Source of the DNA: Brumimicrobium glaciale
Lineage (GTDB): Bacteria > Bacteroidota > Bacteroidia > Flavobacteriales_D > Crocinitomicaceae
Length of the DNA stretch: 64,000 nucleotides
Direction of reading: 5' to 3'
Assembly (NCBI RefSeq): GCF_004152935.1
Contig: NZ_SETE01000007.1
Span: 111,721-175,720, forward strand
The notes under the pieces: model-generated
What the model was told of the DNA's origin: nothing
What the model saw: the letters and a program-made list of their open reading frames with translations, nothing else
Database searches by the model: none
Part shown: positions 9,291-19,339 of the stretch, one piece after another
How the letters are laid out: every line of letters begins with the position of its first letter
Position numbering within the stretch: position 1 is the first letter of the stretch
Program-made: the position numbers and the translations under genes

Positions 9291-10103
9291 TTACTTTTTT
9301 GCTTGTTTTTTAATTGAGGGTATCAATCCTCCATCAACCAAAATATCAGTTCCTGTCATAAACCTTGACTCTTTACTCACCATAAATTTTACAACGTCCG
9401 CAATATCATCAGGCTCTCCTGTTCTTCCCAAGGCAGTCATGCTTAACATTTGATTAATAATTTCTGGATGTTCCTCAGCTGCTTTTAATCCCATTTTTGT
9501 CATTATAACACCAGGAGAAATGGAATTGATTCGACTTCCTTTTTTACCAAAGCGCATCACATTATCTGCTACAATTAACATAACGCCACGTTTAGTGAAA
9601 TTATACATAATACTTGAATCGTCTTTCACAAACTCTTTCACGATATCCAAAGAATTACTCGCAAGTGAGTTTCTAAGCGCTTCATCATATTTGTCATTTG
9701 GAGGAATTGTGTGCCCCATCATTGAAGAAAACAATACGATAGAAGAATCTTTTTCAGCAATTTCATAAACTGCATCAACAATCAAGGCAGTACCTTTAAG
9801 ATTGATGTTGAAAATCTTATCTACATCATGAACAGTTTCACTCACTCCGGCAGTATGAACAAGTCCACCAAATTCACCTTGTTTTTTGGTGAATTCTATC
9901 AGGCTTTTCACCTCATCTTTAGAAGTGATATCACTCTTGAATCCGACAGCGTCAAAACCATTGTTTTTATATTCTTCTACCGCTTTATTCACTACCTCAT
10001 CTGAATAATCAGCAACAACAATTTTATAATCTTTTAATTTATTTCCTGTGGCAACACCTAAACCTCCTGCTCCACCAGTTATTAACATTACTTTCTTTCC
10101 CAT
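9291..10103 (-). CDS. SDR-family NAD(P)-dependent oxidoreductase
   Basis: Classical short-chain dehydrogenase, 270 residues. The cofactor-binding motif ITGGAGGLG is at residues 7-15, the NAG-like segment is HTAGVSE, the catalytic Ser is in FSSMMGH, and the catalytic YxxxK is YNFTK. The C-terminus has the SPGVIMTKMG and DILVDGGLIPS signatures. The substrate is unknown; close relatives are annotated as 3-alpha-hydroxysteroid or 3-oxoacyl-ACP reductase-like enzymes. ATG start at 10103. It stands alone, with a terminator at 9147-9202. Confidence 0.92.
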   Translation of the reverse strand: MGKKVMLITGGAGGLGVATGNKLKDYKIVVADYSDEVVNKAVEEYKNNGFDAVGFKSDITSKDEVKSLIEFTKKQGEFGGLVHTAGVSETVHDVDKIFNINLKGTALIVDAVYEIAEKDSSIVLFSSMMGHTIPPNDKYDEALRNSLASNSLDIVKEFVKDDSSIMYNFTKRGVMLIVADNVMRFGKKGSRINSISPGVIMTKMGLKAAEEHPEIINQMLSMTALGRTGEPDDIADVVKFMVSKESRFMTGTDILVDGGLIPSIKKQAKK

Positions 10104-10334
10104 AACTAATTATTTTAAATTAATAATCTATCCTAAATCATTTCTAATAAAGATAATCCTTATATCCCCGATACTTGTACTTACAACACTGACATAAATC
10201 AGTTTTAAGCTATGTTAGCAATGAACTCACTAAAAACAACCAATTGAATTTTAATAATTCGACAAGGTATTTTTGAAATCTTGAAAAACGAGTTTTACAA
10301 TCCGATACATCGCTAGAAATACATTAAACAAAAA

Positions 10335-10377
10335 ATCCTTCAATCTACAAAACCAGAAGTTTTATCGATTGAAGGAT
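10335..10377 (-). terminator. Terminator of the T9SS-type secreted protein gene
   Basis: ATCCTTCAATC (10335-10345) and GATTGAAGGAT (10367-10377) form a perfect 11-bp stem. On the minus strand a T-run follows, the complement of the A-run at 10330-10335. The rest of the 10104-10429 spacer shows no gene. Confidence 0.8.
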
Positions 10378-10429
10378 ATTCAGAAGTATTTATGTTTTGA
10401 TCAATAATTAACTTTCGTTATTTGAAGAT

Positions 10430-13123
10430 TTATTTCCTATGTAAATGAACAAAACCATGTTCTATGCTTTCATCACCAGAAAGTCCTTTAACTGTAAATT
10501 TGTAGAAATAAGTACCTTCAGAACATTCGGTTCCTGAATTTTTATTTTTTCCGTTCCATGGTTCTGCTGGATTATTTGATTCAAAAATAACGTTCCCCCA
10601 TCTATTCAACAATACAAAATCTAATTCTTGTACATTTTCAAAATGAAAATCTAGGAAGTCATTAATACCATCTCCGTTAGGCGTGAAAACATTGGGTAAC
10701 TCATAGGAAGCTACATTAGGAATAATTGTAATTATCTTTGTAATCGAACTTTCACAATGATCATTTTTTGCTATCAATGTAACTTGATGCTCACCAACCT
10801 CAGTAAATACGTGTGAAATATCATATAAATCTCCCCAGAAGGATGAAGAGTCTTTAAAGTGATACCACTCAATAGCGTTTTCACCACTTGAATTGTTTTG
10901 CATGAAAATTTCATCTCCAGATTGTCCTTCATAGGTACTTGCAGTAAAATCAGCAAATGGTGTATCATAGATTGTTACCGTTGCAGAACTATTCAAATCT
11001 CTCGAACACAAAGTATCTAAAACTTGAATTAATTCAACATTAAAAACTCCACTCACATCTGTTGGAAATGTAATTGTTGCGGTATTCTCATTATTAGATG
11101 AAGAAATTTGCAAAGTATCACCGTCCACTACATAAACAAAAGTATAAGGTGCATACGTATTTTGTCCTGTGAATATTATTTCTGGTAATATTGTATCGCC
11201 TTCACACGCTTCAACATTTGCAGACATTTCAGCATAAGGCGATTTGAGAACAATAATATCTACTAAGACTTTTGGATTACAAACACCAGAACTAAATGTA
11301 TAAGTCTTCGATCCTAAAGTATTCGTACTTAATGCTGGAGACCATGTTCCAGTAATTCCATTGTCGGAAACAGTAGGTAAAGTAACTTGTTCGCCCATAC
11401 AATAAGGTCCAAGCGTAGGGAAAACAGGAACTATTGTATCACTAACAACAACCTGTATAGAATCATATACAATTTGATTACAAAAATCAGTAACAGTTCC
11501 ATATAACCATTGAGTTCCTGCGCTAGTAAATATAATTTCTTCGGTACTTAAAGAACCTACAGACGGGATTCCATTTGGTGAAAAACTCCAATTATAAGTA
11601 TAAGTCGGGACTCCAAATTTACCTAAAGTAGATGCTGTAATTGTATCTCCTAAGCATATTTGTGTTTCAGATAAATTTATACTGCTTGAAAGATTATTAA
11701 ATTCTACTGTTTTTCCAGTTACTGTTACTACCCAATCAGTTGTTGCAGCTATACAATCATCAGAACATCCAACTGCTCCATCGCAAGTTCTAAAAAATTG
11801 AAGTTGAAATGGAATAATTTGTGCGTTACAGGAAGGAGGTGGAAGACAAGCCGCTACATCGTTATAAATAGGGATTTGATTTCCTGTACAATCTCCTGTT
11901 TGGGGTGAATTACAAAACCAGTAATAGTTTGCTAGAGGAGGACTAACACAGGTTCCTGATAAATAGCGAGTAGCACCATCATTAAGCAAACAAGTTCCAA
12001 GCGTCTCAAAACTAAAATCAGTTGTGGTATTTATTATCGTTGCAAAAGGTGGAAATGTAAGATCCATATCATAATCACATGAAGTATTAAAAGTACAGGT
12101 TGCGCTGTACATTGAACCAATTATATTTGCCAACAATGTCGTTTCTACTCCTGTTACAAGTGGATCAATAACCAACGCCGATTCACCAATATTGTCAGCA
12201 ATCCATTTGAAAGGGACAATAACATCAACCTGTTGCCCATTAATAGCATATAATAATGAATTTCTTACTTCAGGATTTGAAACTAAAAATCCAACGCCTT
12301 GATGCATTTTCAAAATAGACTTCCCATCTTTTTTAATGTCAATATCATCACTTCCAAAATCATCTTTGGGGTTTGTAAAGAAAGAGAGGTCTAAATCTTG
12401 ATCTGATTTAAAATTCTCTCTAAAAATCAATTCATCAAATGTTCCAAACTCATTACTTTTCATAATAAAGTCTGTTTTAATTGATCCTTTTCTTACTTGC
12501 ATTTCTGCATCTATTCCAGGAAAGACATTCTTTATTAGTATGCCATCTGATCCTGCTGAATAATCCGACCAATCTGGTTTAGCTAGGAATTTTATTTCAT
12601 TCCCAACCTTTTTGTACAATGTCCATTGATTAAAATCAATCTTTCCAGTTCTTGTTTTTATATAAGAATTGTTAGAATTCACATCAAAACCAGCTGGTTC
12701 GTAATAATACTTAGATTCATAAATACTATTTCCAATTGAAGCCAGTTCTGTCTCTATTGCTCTCCAATGGTTATTAGAATCTAAATAATTAATCGGGAAA
12801 TATCCTTTCTGAACATGAAACTCAGATGGATTGTCTACATCTATAAAATAACGTGTATCAATTGTTCTTTTGGATAAGTCCTCTACAATATTTCCGTTTG
12901 GAGAATTTGAGGGAAGTAAACCAAATTCTGGGTGAATGTAAAACTCCTCATCATTTTGGTCTTTCCAAAACTGAATGTTTTCTCTCTTTTGTTCGGAAAG
13001 TGTTTGATAGTTGTTCTTTTTGATATTCATTCCTTCTTTTGCTTCTTGAGCACTTAAAGAGGAAGTAATTGACATTGAAATCGACATGATAACAATGAAA
13101 AAATAGGTCATTCTACATTTCAT
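10430..13123 (-). CDS. Large secreted protein with PKD-like region and gliding-motility (T9SS type B) C-terminal domain
   Basis: 897 residues. The signal peptide is MTYFFIVIMSISMSITSSLS (from Met5) ending at AQ. A large N-terminal domain carries IDVDNPSEFHVQKGYFP-like text and a mid-region rich in cysteine (about residues 345-465). PKD/Ig-like segments follow (DFTASTYEGQSGDEIFM then HVFTEVGEHQVTLIA), and the last 90 residues are the CHU_C/TIGR04131 sorting domain: LPNVFTPNGDGINDFL, LLNRWGNVIF, GTYFYKFTVKG. It is expected to be exported by the type IX system and displayed or released. ATG at 13123 or in-frame ATG 12 bases later. Its binding target is unknown. Confidence 0.9.
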   Translation of the reverse strand: MKCRMTYFFIVIMSISMSITSSLSAQEAKEGMNIKKNNYQTLSEQKRENIQFWKDQNDEEFYIHPEFGLLPSNSPNGNIVEDLSKRTIDTRYFIDVDNPSEFHVQKGYFPINYLDSNNHWRAIETELASIGNSIYESKYYYEPAGFDVNSNNSYIKTRTGKIDFNQWTLYKKVGNEIKFLAKPDWSDYSAGSDGILIKNVFPGIDAEMQVRKGSIKTDFIMKSNEFGTFDELIFRENFKSDQDLDLSFFTNPKDDFGSDDIDIKKDGKSILKMHQGVGFLVSNPEVRNSLLYAINGQQVDVIVPFKWIADNIGESALVIDPLVTGVETTLLANIIGSMYSATCTFNTSCDYDMDLTFPPFATIINTTTDFSFETLGTCLLNDGATRYLSGTCVSPPLANYYWFCNSPQTGDCTGNQIPIYNDVAACLPPPSCNAQIIPFQLQFFRTCDGAVGCSDDCIAATTDWVVTVTGKTVEFNNLSSSINLSETQICLGDTITASTLGKFGVPTYTYNWSFSPNGIPSVGSLSTEEIIFTSAGTQWLYGTVTDFCNQIVYDSIQVVVSDTIVPVFPTLGPYCMGEQVTLPTVSDNGITGTWSPALSTNTLGSKTYTFSSGVCNPKVLVDIIVLKSPYAEMSANVEACEGDTILPEIIFTGQNTYAPYTFVYVVDGDTLQISSSNNENTATITFPTDVSGVFNVELIQVLDTLCSRDLNSSATVTIYDTPFADFTASTYEGQSGDEIFMQNNSSGENAIEWYHFKDSSSFWGDLYDISHVFTEVGEHQVTLIAKNDHCESSITKIITIIPNVASYELPNVFTPNGDGINDFLDFHFENVQELDFVLLNRWGNVIFESNNPAEPWNGKNKNSGTECSEGTYFYKFTVKGLSGDESIEHGFVHLHRK

Positions 13124-13547
13124 ATTTTATGCGTTTTGTCTGATTTATTTGGAGATAATTCAGTAGTGAGTAAATAGTGTTCTAAACTGGTTTCATATAA
13201 ATTTAGATAACTAAGTTAACAATATATAAAACCAAACCAAATATTTTTAACTTATAATCAAGCGTTTATAAATTATACTTTTATAAATCAATCTGATTAT
13301 TAATCTTTAGTAACCTCTATAAGTCATATAGAGTCTAGATTATATTGGAATTAAAATCTGAATCTATTCTACAAAAAATAAGACATTACAATACTAAATA
13401 CCAGTAAGGTAAATTAAAAATAAATTGATTTAAAATTGAATTCAGGTAAAATCCTTGAAAGCTGTGCATAACTTAATTATAAATCTCATGAAAAGAATGG
13501 GACAGTCTTACAATTTCCTTACTTTTGTCTTTTAATGAATTGAATGC
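13124..13547. other. Divergent intergenic region, 424 bases
   Basis: AT-rich spacer between the minus-strand secreted-protein gene and the plus-strand fur-family gene. No ORF or RNA gene was seen. TACTTTTG at 13520-13527 matches the -7 consensus and sits 20 bases before the Fur start, but I see no good -33 TTTG at the expected distance. It presumably holds promoters for both genes. Confidence 0.5.
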
Positions 13548-14009
13548 ATGGAAAGCGTACAAGAAACAGTTAAGAATATTTTTTCGGCGTATTTGGAAAA
13601 GAATGGACACAGGAAAACTCCTGAGCGTTTTGCCATACTTGAGGAAATTTACAATTACGAAGGTCACTTTGATATAGAATCACTTTATATCAAAATGAAA
13701 AATAAAAATTATCGTGTATCACGTGCTACATTGTACAACACAATTGATTTATTATTGGCTTGTAGTCTTGTACGAAAGCATCAATTTGGAAAGAATATTG
13801 CTCAATTTGAAAAATCTCATGGATTTAAACAACACGACCATTTAGTTTTAACAGATACTGGTGAATTGATTGAGTTTTGTGATCCACGTATTCAAAACAT
13901 TAAATCTACTATCGAGGAAGTTTTTGGTGTAAAAATCAATCACCACTCACTCTACTTCTATGGAGTAAGAGACGAAAACGCAACAAAAAAAACATCTGAT
14001 AAATCATAA
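13548..14009 (+). CDS. Fur-family transcriptional regulator
   Basis: 153-residue Fur-type metal-responsive repressor. The winged helix-turn-helix includes [20 protein letters not shown] and [20 protein letters not shown]. The metal/dimer region has [19 protein letters not shown] with its HDH. The second CxxC zinc pair of classical Fur is absent and only a single FC remains, as is common for the flavobacterial version placed before purA. Whether it senses iron or zinc, or is a PerR type, is not readable. It is followed after 3 bases by the STAS gene and then purA, which suggests one operon. Confidence 0.92.
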   Translation: MESVQETVKNIFSAYLEKNGHRKTPERFAILEEIYNYEGHFDIESLYIKMKNKNYRVSRATLYNTIDLLLACSLVRKHQFGKNIAQFEKSHGFKQHDHLVLTDTGELIEFCDPRIQNIKSTIEEVFGVKINHHSLYFYGVRDENATKKTSDKS

Positions 14010-14012
14010 GCA

Positions 14013-14369
14013 GTGAGCTTTTCTATCAATTCAGAAATACAATCATCAATTTGCATTCTTTCTTTTTCAGGAACAATTCTGACGAAAGATAAAGTGGATG
14101 AAACACTAGAAATGGTGGATCATGAATTGGCGGAAGGTCAAAGAAAATTCATAATTGATTTAAAAGCATTAAAACAAATCAATAGCAGTGGTTTGAATTT
14201 AATATTGCGGATATTTACACACATTCGAAATAAAGGAGGAGAATTGATTCTCGTTCAGGCTAACAAAACGGTTAGCGAACTTTTTAAAATATCTAAGTTA
14301 AATACAGTTTTTAATATTTCGGCGGATAAACAAACTGCCATTAACCAATTAAATGCACCAGAGGCATGA
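14013..14369 (+). CDS. STAS-domain protein (anti-sigma factor antagonist-like)
   Basis: 118 residues, a single SpoIIAA-like STAS domain. The motif IDLKALKQINSSGLNLILR contains the Ser-Ser pair at the position where family members are phosphorylated by an anti-sigma kinase. GTG start at 14013, three bases after the Fur stop; the end overlaps the purA start by 4 bases (ATGA), so translation is probably coupled. No anti-sigma kinase is encoded nearby, so its partner lies elsewhere or it works alone. Confidence 0.88.
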   Translation: MSFSINSEIQSSICILSFSGTILTKDKVDETLEMVDHELAEGQRKFIIDLKALKQINSSGLNLILRIFTHIRNKGGELILVQANKTVSELFKISKLNTVFNISADKQTAINQLNAPEA

Positions 14370-15643
14370 GTAAAGTAGACGTATTATTAGGATTACAATG
14401 GGGTGATGAAGGAAAAGGGAAAATTGTCGATGTTTTGACTCCCAAATATGATATCATTGCGCGTTTTCAAGGAGGACCAAATGCAGGACATACCTTAGAA
14501 TTTGACGGAATTAAACATGTTTTACATACTATTCCATCTGGAATTTTTAGAAAGGATACTTTAAATATCGTTGGTAACGGTGTAGTAATTGACCCAGTTA
14601 TTTTTCAAAGAGAAATTGAAAACTTAGCGAAATTCAATCTCCCAATCAAAGAAACTTTATTGATCTCTAATAAAGCACACTTGATTTTGCCTACTCACCG
14701 TTTATTAGATGCTGCTTCTGAGCAAGCAAAAGGTAAATCGAAAATTGGATCAACACTGAAAGGAATTGGACCAACTTACATGGACAAAACAGGTCGTAAT
14801 GGAATAAGAGTGGGTGATATTTTCACCTCTACTTTCAAAGAGAAGTATGACAATCTTGTTGCGAAACACAAAGGAATGTTAGATCATTACGAAGGTTTTG
14901 AATACAATGTTGAAGAATTAGAGCCTGCTTTCTTTGAAGGAATTGACTTATTGAAATCATTGACGACTATTGACAGTGAGCACTATATCAATCAAGCGAT
15001 GAGAGAAGGTAAAACTATCTTGGCTGAAGGAGCGCAAGGAACTTTACTTGATATCGACTTTGGTAGTTATCCTTTTGTAACGTCTTCAAACACGATTACA
15101 GCAGGAACTTGTACTGGATTAGGTGTTCCTCCAACAAAAATTGGTGATGTAATTGGAATTTTCAAAGCATATTGTACACGCGTTGGTTCTGGACCATTCC
15201 CTACTGAGTTATTTGACGAAGTTGGAGAGGAAATTAGGAGAGCTGGTGGTGAATTTGGTGCAACTACAGGTCGACCAAGACGTTGTGGATGGATTGATTT
15301 ACCAGCATTGAAATATGCAATCATGATTAATGGTGCTTCTGAACTTTCAATGATGAAATCTGATGTTTTAGACGAATTTAAAGAAATTAAAGTTTGTACA
15401 CATTACATCATTGATGGCAAGAAAGTTGATTATCTTCCGTTTGATATAACAGATATCGAGATTGAACCTGTTTATAAGTCATTTAAAGGATGGAATACGG
15501 ATACAACAAAGTTGACCTCTTTTGCTGATGCACCGAAAGAACTGAAAGAATATGTTACTTATTTGGAAAAAGAATTAGAAGTTCCAATTGCAACAGTTTC
15601 TGTAGGTCCAGATCGTAGTCAAACATTGAACAATAGAAAATAA
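14366..15643 (+). CDS. purA: Adenylosuccinate synthetase
   Basis: GTP-dependent enzyme that joins aspartate to IMP on the way to AMP. 425 residues, normal length. GLQWGDEGKGKIVD at residues 9-22 is the GTP-binding/catalytic loop with its Asp. NAGHTLEF, GPTYMDKTGRNGIR, GAQGTLLDIDFG and the TGRPRRCGWID motif are all present. It is third in the Fur-STAS-purA run. A strong terminator-shaped hairpin follows at 15667-15702, inside the start of the next gene. Confidence 0.98.
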   Translation: MSKVDVLLGLQWGDEGKGKIVDVLTPKYDIIARFQGGPNAGHTLEFDGIKHVLHTIPSGIFRKDTLNIVGNGVVIDPVIFQREIENLAKFNLPIKETLLISNKAHLILPTHRLLDAASEQAKGKSKIGSTLKGIGPTYMDKTGRNGIRVGDIFTSTFKEKYDNLVAKHKGMLDHYEGFEYNVEELEPAFFEGIDLLKSLTTIDSEHYINQAMREGKTILAEGAQGTLLDIDFGSYPFVTSSNTITAGTCTGLGVPPTKIGDVIGIFKAYCTRVGSGPFPTELFDEVGEEIRRAGGEFGATTGRPRRCGWIDLPALKYAIMINGASELSMMKSDVLDEFKEIKVCTHYIIDGKKVDYLPFDITDIEIEPVYKSFKGWNTDTTKLTSFADAPKELKEYVTYLEKELEVPIATVSVGPDRSQTLNNRK

Positions 15644-17242
15644 TTGAAAACAAAATTCAACATATTAAAAATTGCGCTACTAATCGGTAGCGCAATTTTT
15701 TTGTCTACAGGTACATCGTCTGCTCAGAAATATATTGAATTATTAGAAGGTTCCGAAGAGATCCAACTGGATGGGAAAACGGGAAACTATATCGTTAAAG
15801 GAAATGTTGTTTTTAAGAAAGAAGAAACCAAACTGTATTGTGATTCTGCATATTACAATTTAGTCCGCAATACTGTCAGGGCTTTTGGAAACATTCACCT
15901 AAACAAAGAAGATACTTTAAATATGTTTTGTGACTCTTTATTCTTCGATACAAAGAAGGATTATGCAAAACTATATGGAAATGTTCGAATTCGTGATAAT
16001 GAATACAAGCTCACAACAGATTCTATTGATTATGACTTAAAAAACAACGTAGGAATCTATAAAAACAAAGGAGTAATAACCAGTATTTCTTCAAGTGATA
16101 GATTAAGTAGTGATATTGGTTATTTCTACCCTAACTCTAAACAGTTTAATTTTAGAAAAAACGTTGTTTATACCAGCAATGAATTTACTGTTAAATCGGA
16201 TACGCTTCAATTTAACGCTAATTCAAAAAAAGCATACTTCTACGGTCCTACTTACATCACAAATCAAGACATTAAAATGTATTGTGAGAAAGGCTGGTAC
16301 GATTTGAATAATGATGCTGGTGTATTAGAAAATAACGCTTACATAGAAAAAGAGGAGCTTCGTATCAGTTCAGATAGTTTATACTATTCCTCAGCAGACA
16401 GTATTTACATTGCTAAAAACAATGTTCACATTATTGATACGACCAATAAAATTGGGTTTCAAGGAGATTATGCTGTTAATGATGAACGTAAAAATTATGC
16501 TTTTATAACTGGTCATGCTTTAGCGAAAAGATTTGAAGATAAAGACACGCTTTACATTCACGCGGATACATTGTACAATTATTCTGATTCTGCTGGAAAA
16601 CCAATGCTAATGCAAGCGTACAAGAATGTAAAACTTTTTCGTGGAGATATGCAAGGAGTTTGTGATTCTCTAATTTACGATAAAGTAAAAGGAGAAATGA
16701 ATATGTATACTGATCCAACTTTATGGGCTCAAAATGCACAATTGACAAGCGACACAATTACCATTTTTGAAAAAGACAATCGCATTCATCGTGCATTTTT
16801 ACGTAAAAATGGACTAGTTGCTACTCCTGTAGATTCAACAAATTATTACAATCAAGTAGCCGGAACATTTATGAATGCGTATTTTGACAGTACACAAATT
16901 CGGAGAGTTGATATTGAGGGAAATGCAAAAACACTGTATTTCTTAGAAGATGAAGAAGAAAATGATACAGTTATTGTTGTAAATCGTCAAGGAATGAATC
17001 GTATTTACTCATCGAATATCAGTTTAGGATTTGTTGATGGAGATATTGAAACAGCAACCTATCGAGAAAATCCAGAAGGCATCGTCTACCCGATTTCGGA
17101 TATTGATAAGAAAGAAGAACGTGTTGAACAATTTAAATGGAATATTGAAAAACGACCTTTGAGTTGGCAACACATGATTTATTCGAAAGAAGAAAGAGAA
17201 GTTATTATATCATTATATTACAGGATTATGAAATTCATTTAA
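15644..17242 (+). CDS. OstA-like (LptA/LptD-type domain) envelope protein
   Basis: 532 residues with a signal peptide (MKTKFNILKIALLIGSAI up to SAQ) and a long run of jelly-roll strands typical of the OstA-like family, for example GNYIVKGNVVFKKEETKLYC and repeated LYCDSAYYN/MFCDSLFFD/SSDSLYYS units up to about residue 440. The family relates to periplasmic LPS transport proteins, and a bridge-like or LPS-binding role is inferred. It starts with TTG at 15644, the base after the purA stop; the signal peptide begins immediately, so no downstream Met is a credible start. Codons 9-20 contain a terminator-like hairpin. Confidence 0.85.
   Translation: MKTKFNILKIALLIGSAIFLSTGTSSAQKYIELLEGSEEIQLDGKTGNYIVKGNVVFKKEETKLYCDSAYYNLVRNTVRAFGNIHLNKEDTLNMFCDSLFFDTKKDYAKLYGNVRIRDNEYKLTTDSIDYDLKNNVGIYKNKGVITSISSSDRLSSDIGYFYPNSKQFNFRKNVVYTSNEFTVKSDTLQFNANSKKAYFYGPTYITNQDIKMYCEKGWYDLNNDAGVLENNAYIEKEELRISSDSLYYSSADSIYIAKNNVHIIDTTNKIGFQGDYAVNDERKNYAFITGHALAKRFEDKDTLYIHADTLYNYSDSAGKPMLMQAYKNVKLFRGDMQGVCDSLIYDKVKGEMNMYTDPTLWAQNAQLTSDTITIFEKDNRIHRAFLRKNGLVATPVDSTNYYNQVAGTFMNAYFDSTQIRRVDIEGNAKTLYFLEDEEENDTVIVVNRQGMNRIYSSNISLGFVDGDIETATYRENPEGIVYPISDIDKKEERVEQFKWNIEKRPLSWQHMIYSKEEREVIISLYYRIMKFI
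15667..15702 (+). terminator. Terminator-like hairpin inside the OstA-like signal-peptide codons
   Basis: AAAAATTGCGCTAC (15667-15680) and GTAGCGCAATTTTT (15687-15700) form a perfect 14-bp stem with a TAATCG loop and a T-run of 7 reaching 15702. It lies 24 bases after the purA stop codon and wholly within the downstream coding frame. It could end most purA transcripts or act as an attenuator. Confidence 0.75.
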
Positions 17243-17246
17243 ATAT

Positions 17247-18833
17247 ATGAGAGCAATACTTACTACACTCAATCAAATATTTCCACTTTACCTTACACTA
17301 CTTGTTAACTTCCCAATAATTTTAGGGCTTTTCATAAATAGTGACTTGGTTTCTCTTCGATTAATTATAATCAATTTTCTATGGCAAACCCTGTTTGTAA
17401 TTCTATACAGAACCGCTAAAAGTTATTCAATTTATAGAACAGGAGTTTTTATTATCAGCATAATAGTAATTATTGAAAGCCTGCATTGGATAATTTTAAA
17501 AGGTCCTTTATCTACATCAAGCTTGTTTGTTATTTCTGCAACAAACTACCAAGAAAGTATCGATTTCTTAAGTATAAAAATTGGTTTAAACCTGCTATTA
17601 ATTGCCCCTTTATTGGTGATTAGTATTTTAGCTTGGAAACACAGACCAATTCATAAAAAGTATTCCAATAATCCATATTTTTACGGGATTTTCCTTTTAA
17701 TCTTTCTGGGATTCGTATTAGAAAATGCAGTGAATAATAGACTAGTTAGAAAGGGCGTTCCAAATTTCATAAAAGTTGCCATTACCTTCGAGCAACAATT
17801 AGATCAATTCAAAACCGCAAAAGAAAGTAAAGCCATTCAAATCGTTGATGCAAAATCAGTAGTCAAAAAGCAAACAGTTATTTTGATTTTAGGAGAATCT
17901 TGCAATAGAAATCACATGCAATTGTATGGTAACGAAAATGCTACGACACCATTATTGAGCAACCGAGATGATTTATATGTTTTTGACAATGTGATCTCCT
18001 CCTACTCTAATACTATTTCATCCGTTTTAACAAGTTTATCCGAAACAGCTTTAGACAATACTATTTCTTTAAATGAAGGAGCAGATATAATGGATGTATT
18101 TTCTTCAGCTGGATATACCAATTATTGGGTTTCGAATCAATCGCCAATTGGAATTTGGGAAAATCTTGTAACCGTATTTGCGAGAAAGGCCAATCACCCG
18201 ATTTTCGTAAATCTTTCCAGTAGTAATTCTATGGAATCGACGCTGATGAGTTCTTATGACGAATTGCTTTTTGAACCAATCGAGAAAGTCCTTCAAAAAG
18301 AGGATTCTTTAAAGTTTATTATAATTCATACAATGGGAAATCACTCTTCATACAAAAGTAGATATCCATCAGAATTCAATAAATTCAAAGGTAATGATGG
18401 TAAATCGCAAACGATTGCAGAATATCATAATAGTATCTTATACCATGATTATGTTTTAGATTCTCTCTTAAAAATTATAAATCAAAACACAGAAAATGCA
18501 GTTGTTATTTACACTGCTGATCATGGTGAAAATGTTTATGATGAAGGAGGAAATTTGGGTCATGATTACGCTGGGAGATTACCGAAATCTAATGTTGAAA
18601 TTCCATTTTTTATCTGGTTTTCTGATGAATATAAAAATACAAATTTTAAATTTTCGGAAGTAGCTGAAAGTAGAAAAAACGCTCCTTATGTTACAGACCA
18701 TTTACTTCACACCTTAATTGATTTGGCAAGAATACAAACGCCATTGCTGAAACCAGGGAACAGTATTGTTAATGCTAATTTTGAAAGTGAAAGAAAGCGG
18801 ATTTTAGAGGATGGGAAGGATTATGATGAGTAA
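17247..18833 (+). CDS. Sulfatase-fold phosphoethanolamine transferase (EptA/CptA-like)
   Basis: 528 residues, four to five N-terminal membrane segments (about residues 10-160) followed by an alkaline-phosphatase-fold periplasmic domain. Motifs: ILGESCNRNHMQLYG, the nucleophile Thr in NATTPLLS, IIHTMGNHSSYKSRYP, and YTADHGENVYDEGGNLGHD with metal ligands. The family moves phosphoethanolamine or a similar phospho-alcohol to lipid A or core LPS. It starts 4 bases after the OstA-like gene, which fits an envelope/LPS gene pair. The exact acceptor is not readable. Confidence 0.88.
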   Translation: MRAILTTLNQIFPLYLTLLVNFPIILGLFINSDLVSLRLIIINFLWQTLFVILYRTAKSYSIYRTGVFIISIIVIIESLHWIILKGPLSTSSLFVISATNYQESIDFLSIKIGLNLLLIAPLLVISILAWKHRPIHKKYSNNPYFYGIFLLIFLGFVLENAVNNRLVRKGVPNFIKVAITFEQQLDQFKTAKESKAIQIVDAKSVVKKQTVILILGESCNRNHMQLYGNENATTPLLSNRDDLYVFDNVISSYSNTISSVLTSLSETALDNTISLNEGADIMDVFSSAGYTNYWVSNQSPIGIWENLVTVFARKANHPIFVNLSSSNSMESTLMSSYDELLFEPIEKVLQKEDSLKFIIIHTMGNHSSYKSRYPSEFNKFKGNDGKSQTIAEYHNSILYHDYVLDSLLKIINQNTENAVVIYTADHGENVYDEGGNLGHDYAGRLPKSNVEIPFFIWFSDEYKNTNFKFSEVAESRKNAPYVTDHLLHTLIDLARIQTPLLKPGNSIVNANFESERKRILEDGKDYDE

Positions 18834-18985
18834 TTTAATAGATTCTAGTCAAATTTAAAACCTTTATCACCATCCTAATTACTAAGGTTTAATCAATTTT
18901 ATTCAAATTCTCAACATGTGTATAAATAAATTTAATAATACAGTATAAGAACTTGAATCTATTTCAACAGATTATTTCTCTTAAA

Positions 18986-19339
18986 TTAAACAACAAAGCT
19001 TTCATCATTATCCTGTCCCATCAAATTTCTCATCATTTTATTTAAAGCTGAAGTCTTAATAAAACCTTTGAGAGATAAGTCTTCGTCTAAACTTCCCCAA
19101 TGTATCCCCACTCCTCCATTAATTAACTGCCAATCTAAAAGTTGAGAATTATCTGCTTCTTTTAATCTAGGATAGTCGGACAATTTCACCTTTAAAACAT
19201 TTCCATTATTAAAAATAAGCAATAGTAAATCAAGGTCCTTATCAATATGTAAGGTTTTGATTCGCAGCTTTTGTTCAAAAATCAAACGATCTATTGAGTC
19301 ATTCGATTTTTTATCGGTTTCCTTATTTAAAGTATTCAT
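18986..19339 (-). CDS. DUF2442 domain protein (second gene of DUF4160/DUF2442 pair)
   Basis: 117 residues. The C-terminal 75 residues carry the DUF2442 pattern: LLLLIFNNGNVLKVKLSDYP then GVGIHWGSLDEDLSLKG. The N-terminal 35 residues are polar. The start at 19339 overlaps the end of the DUF4160 gene by 17 bases, so the two are translated from one message. Pairs of these families are common in mobile and accessory regions and are regarded as putative toxin-antitoxin modules; which partner is toxic is not established from the sequence. Confidence 0.85.
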   Translation of the reverse strand: MNTLNKETDKKSNDSIDRLIFEQKLRIKTLHIDKDLDLLLLIFNNGNVLKVKLSDYPRLKEADNSQLLDWQLINGGVGIHWGSLDEDLSLKGFIKTSALNKMMRNLMGQDNDESFVV

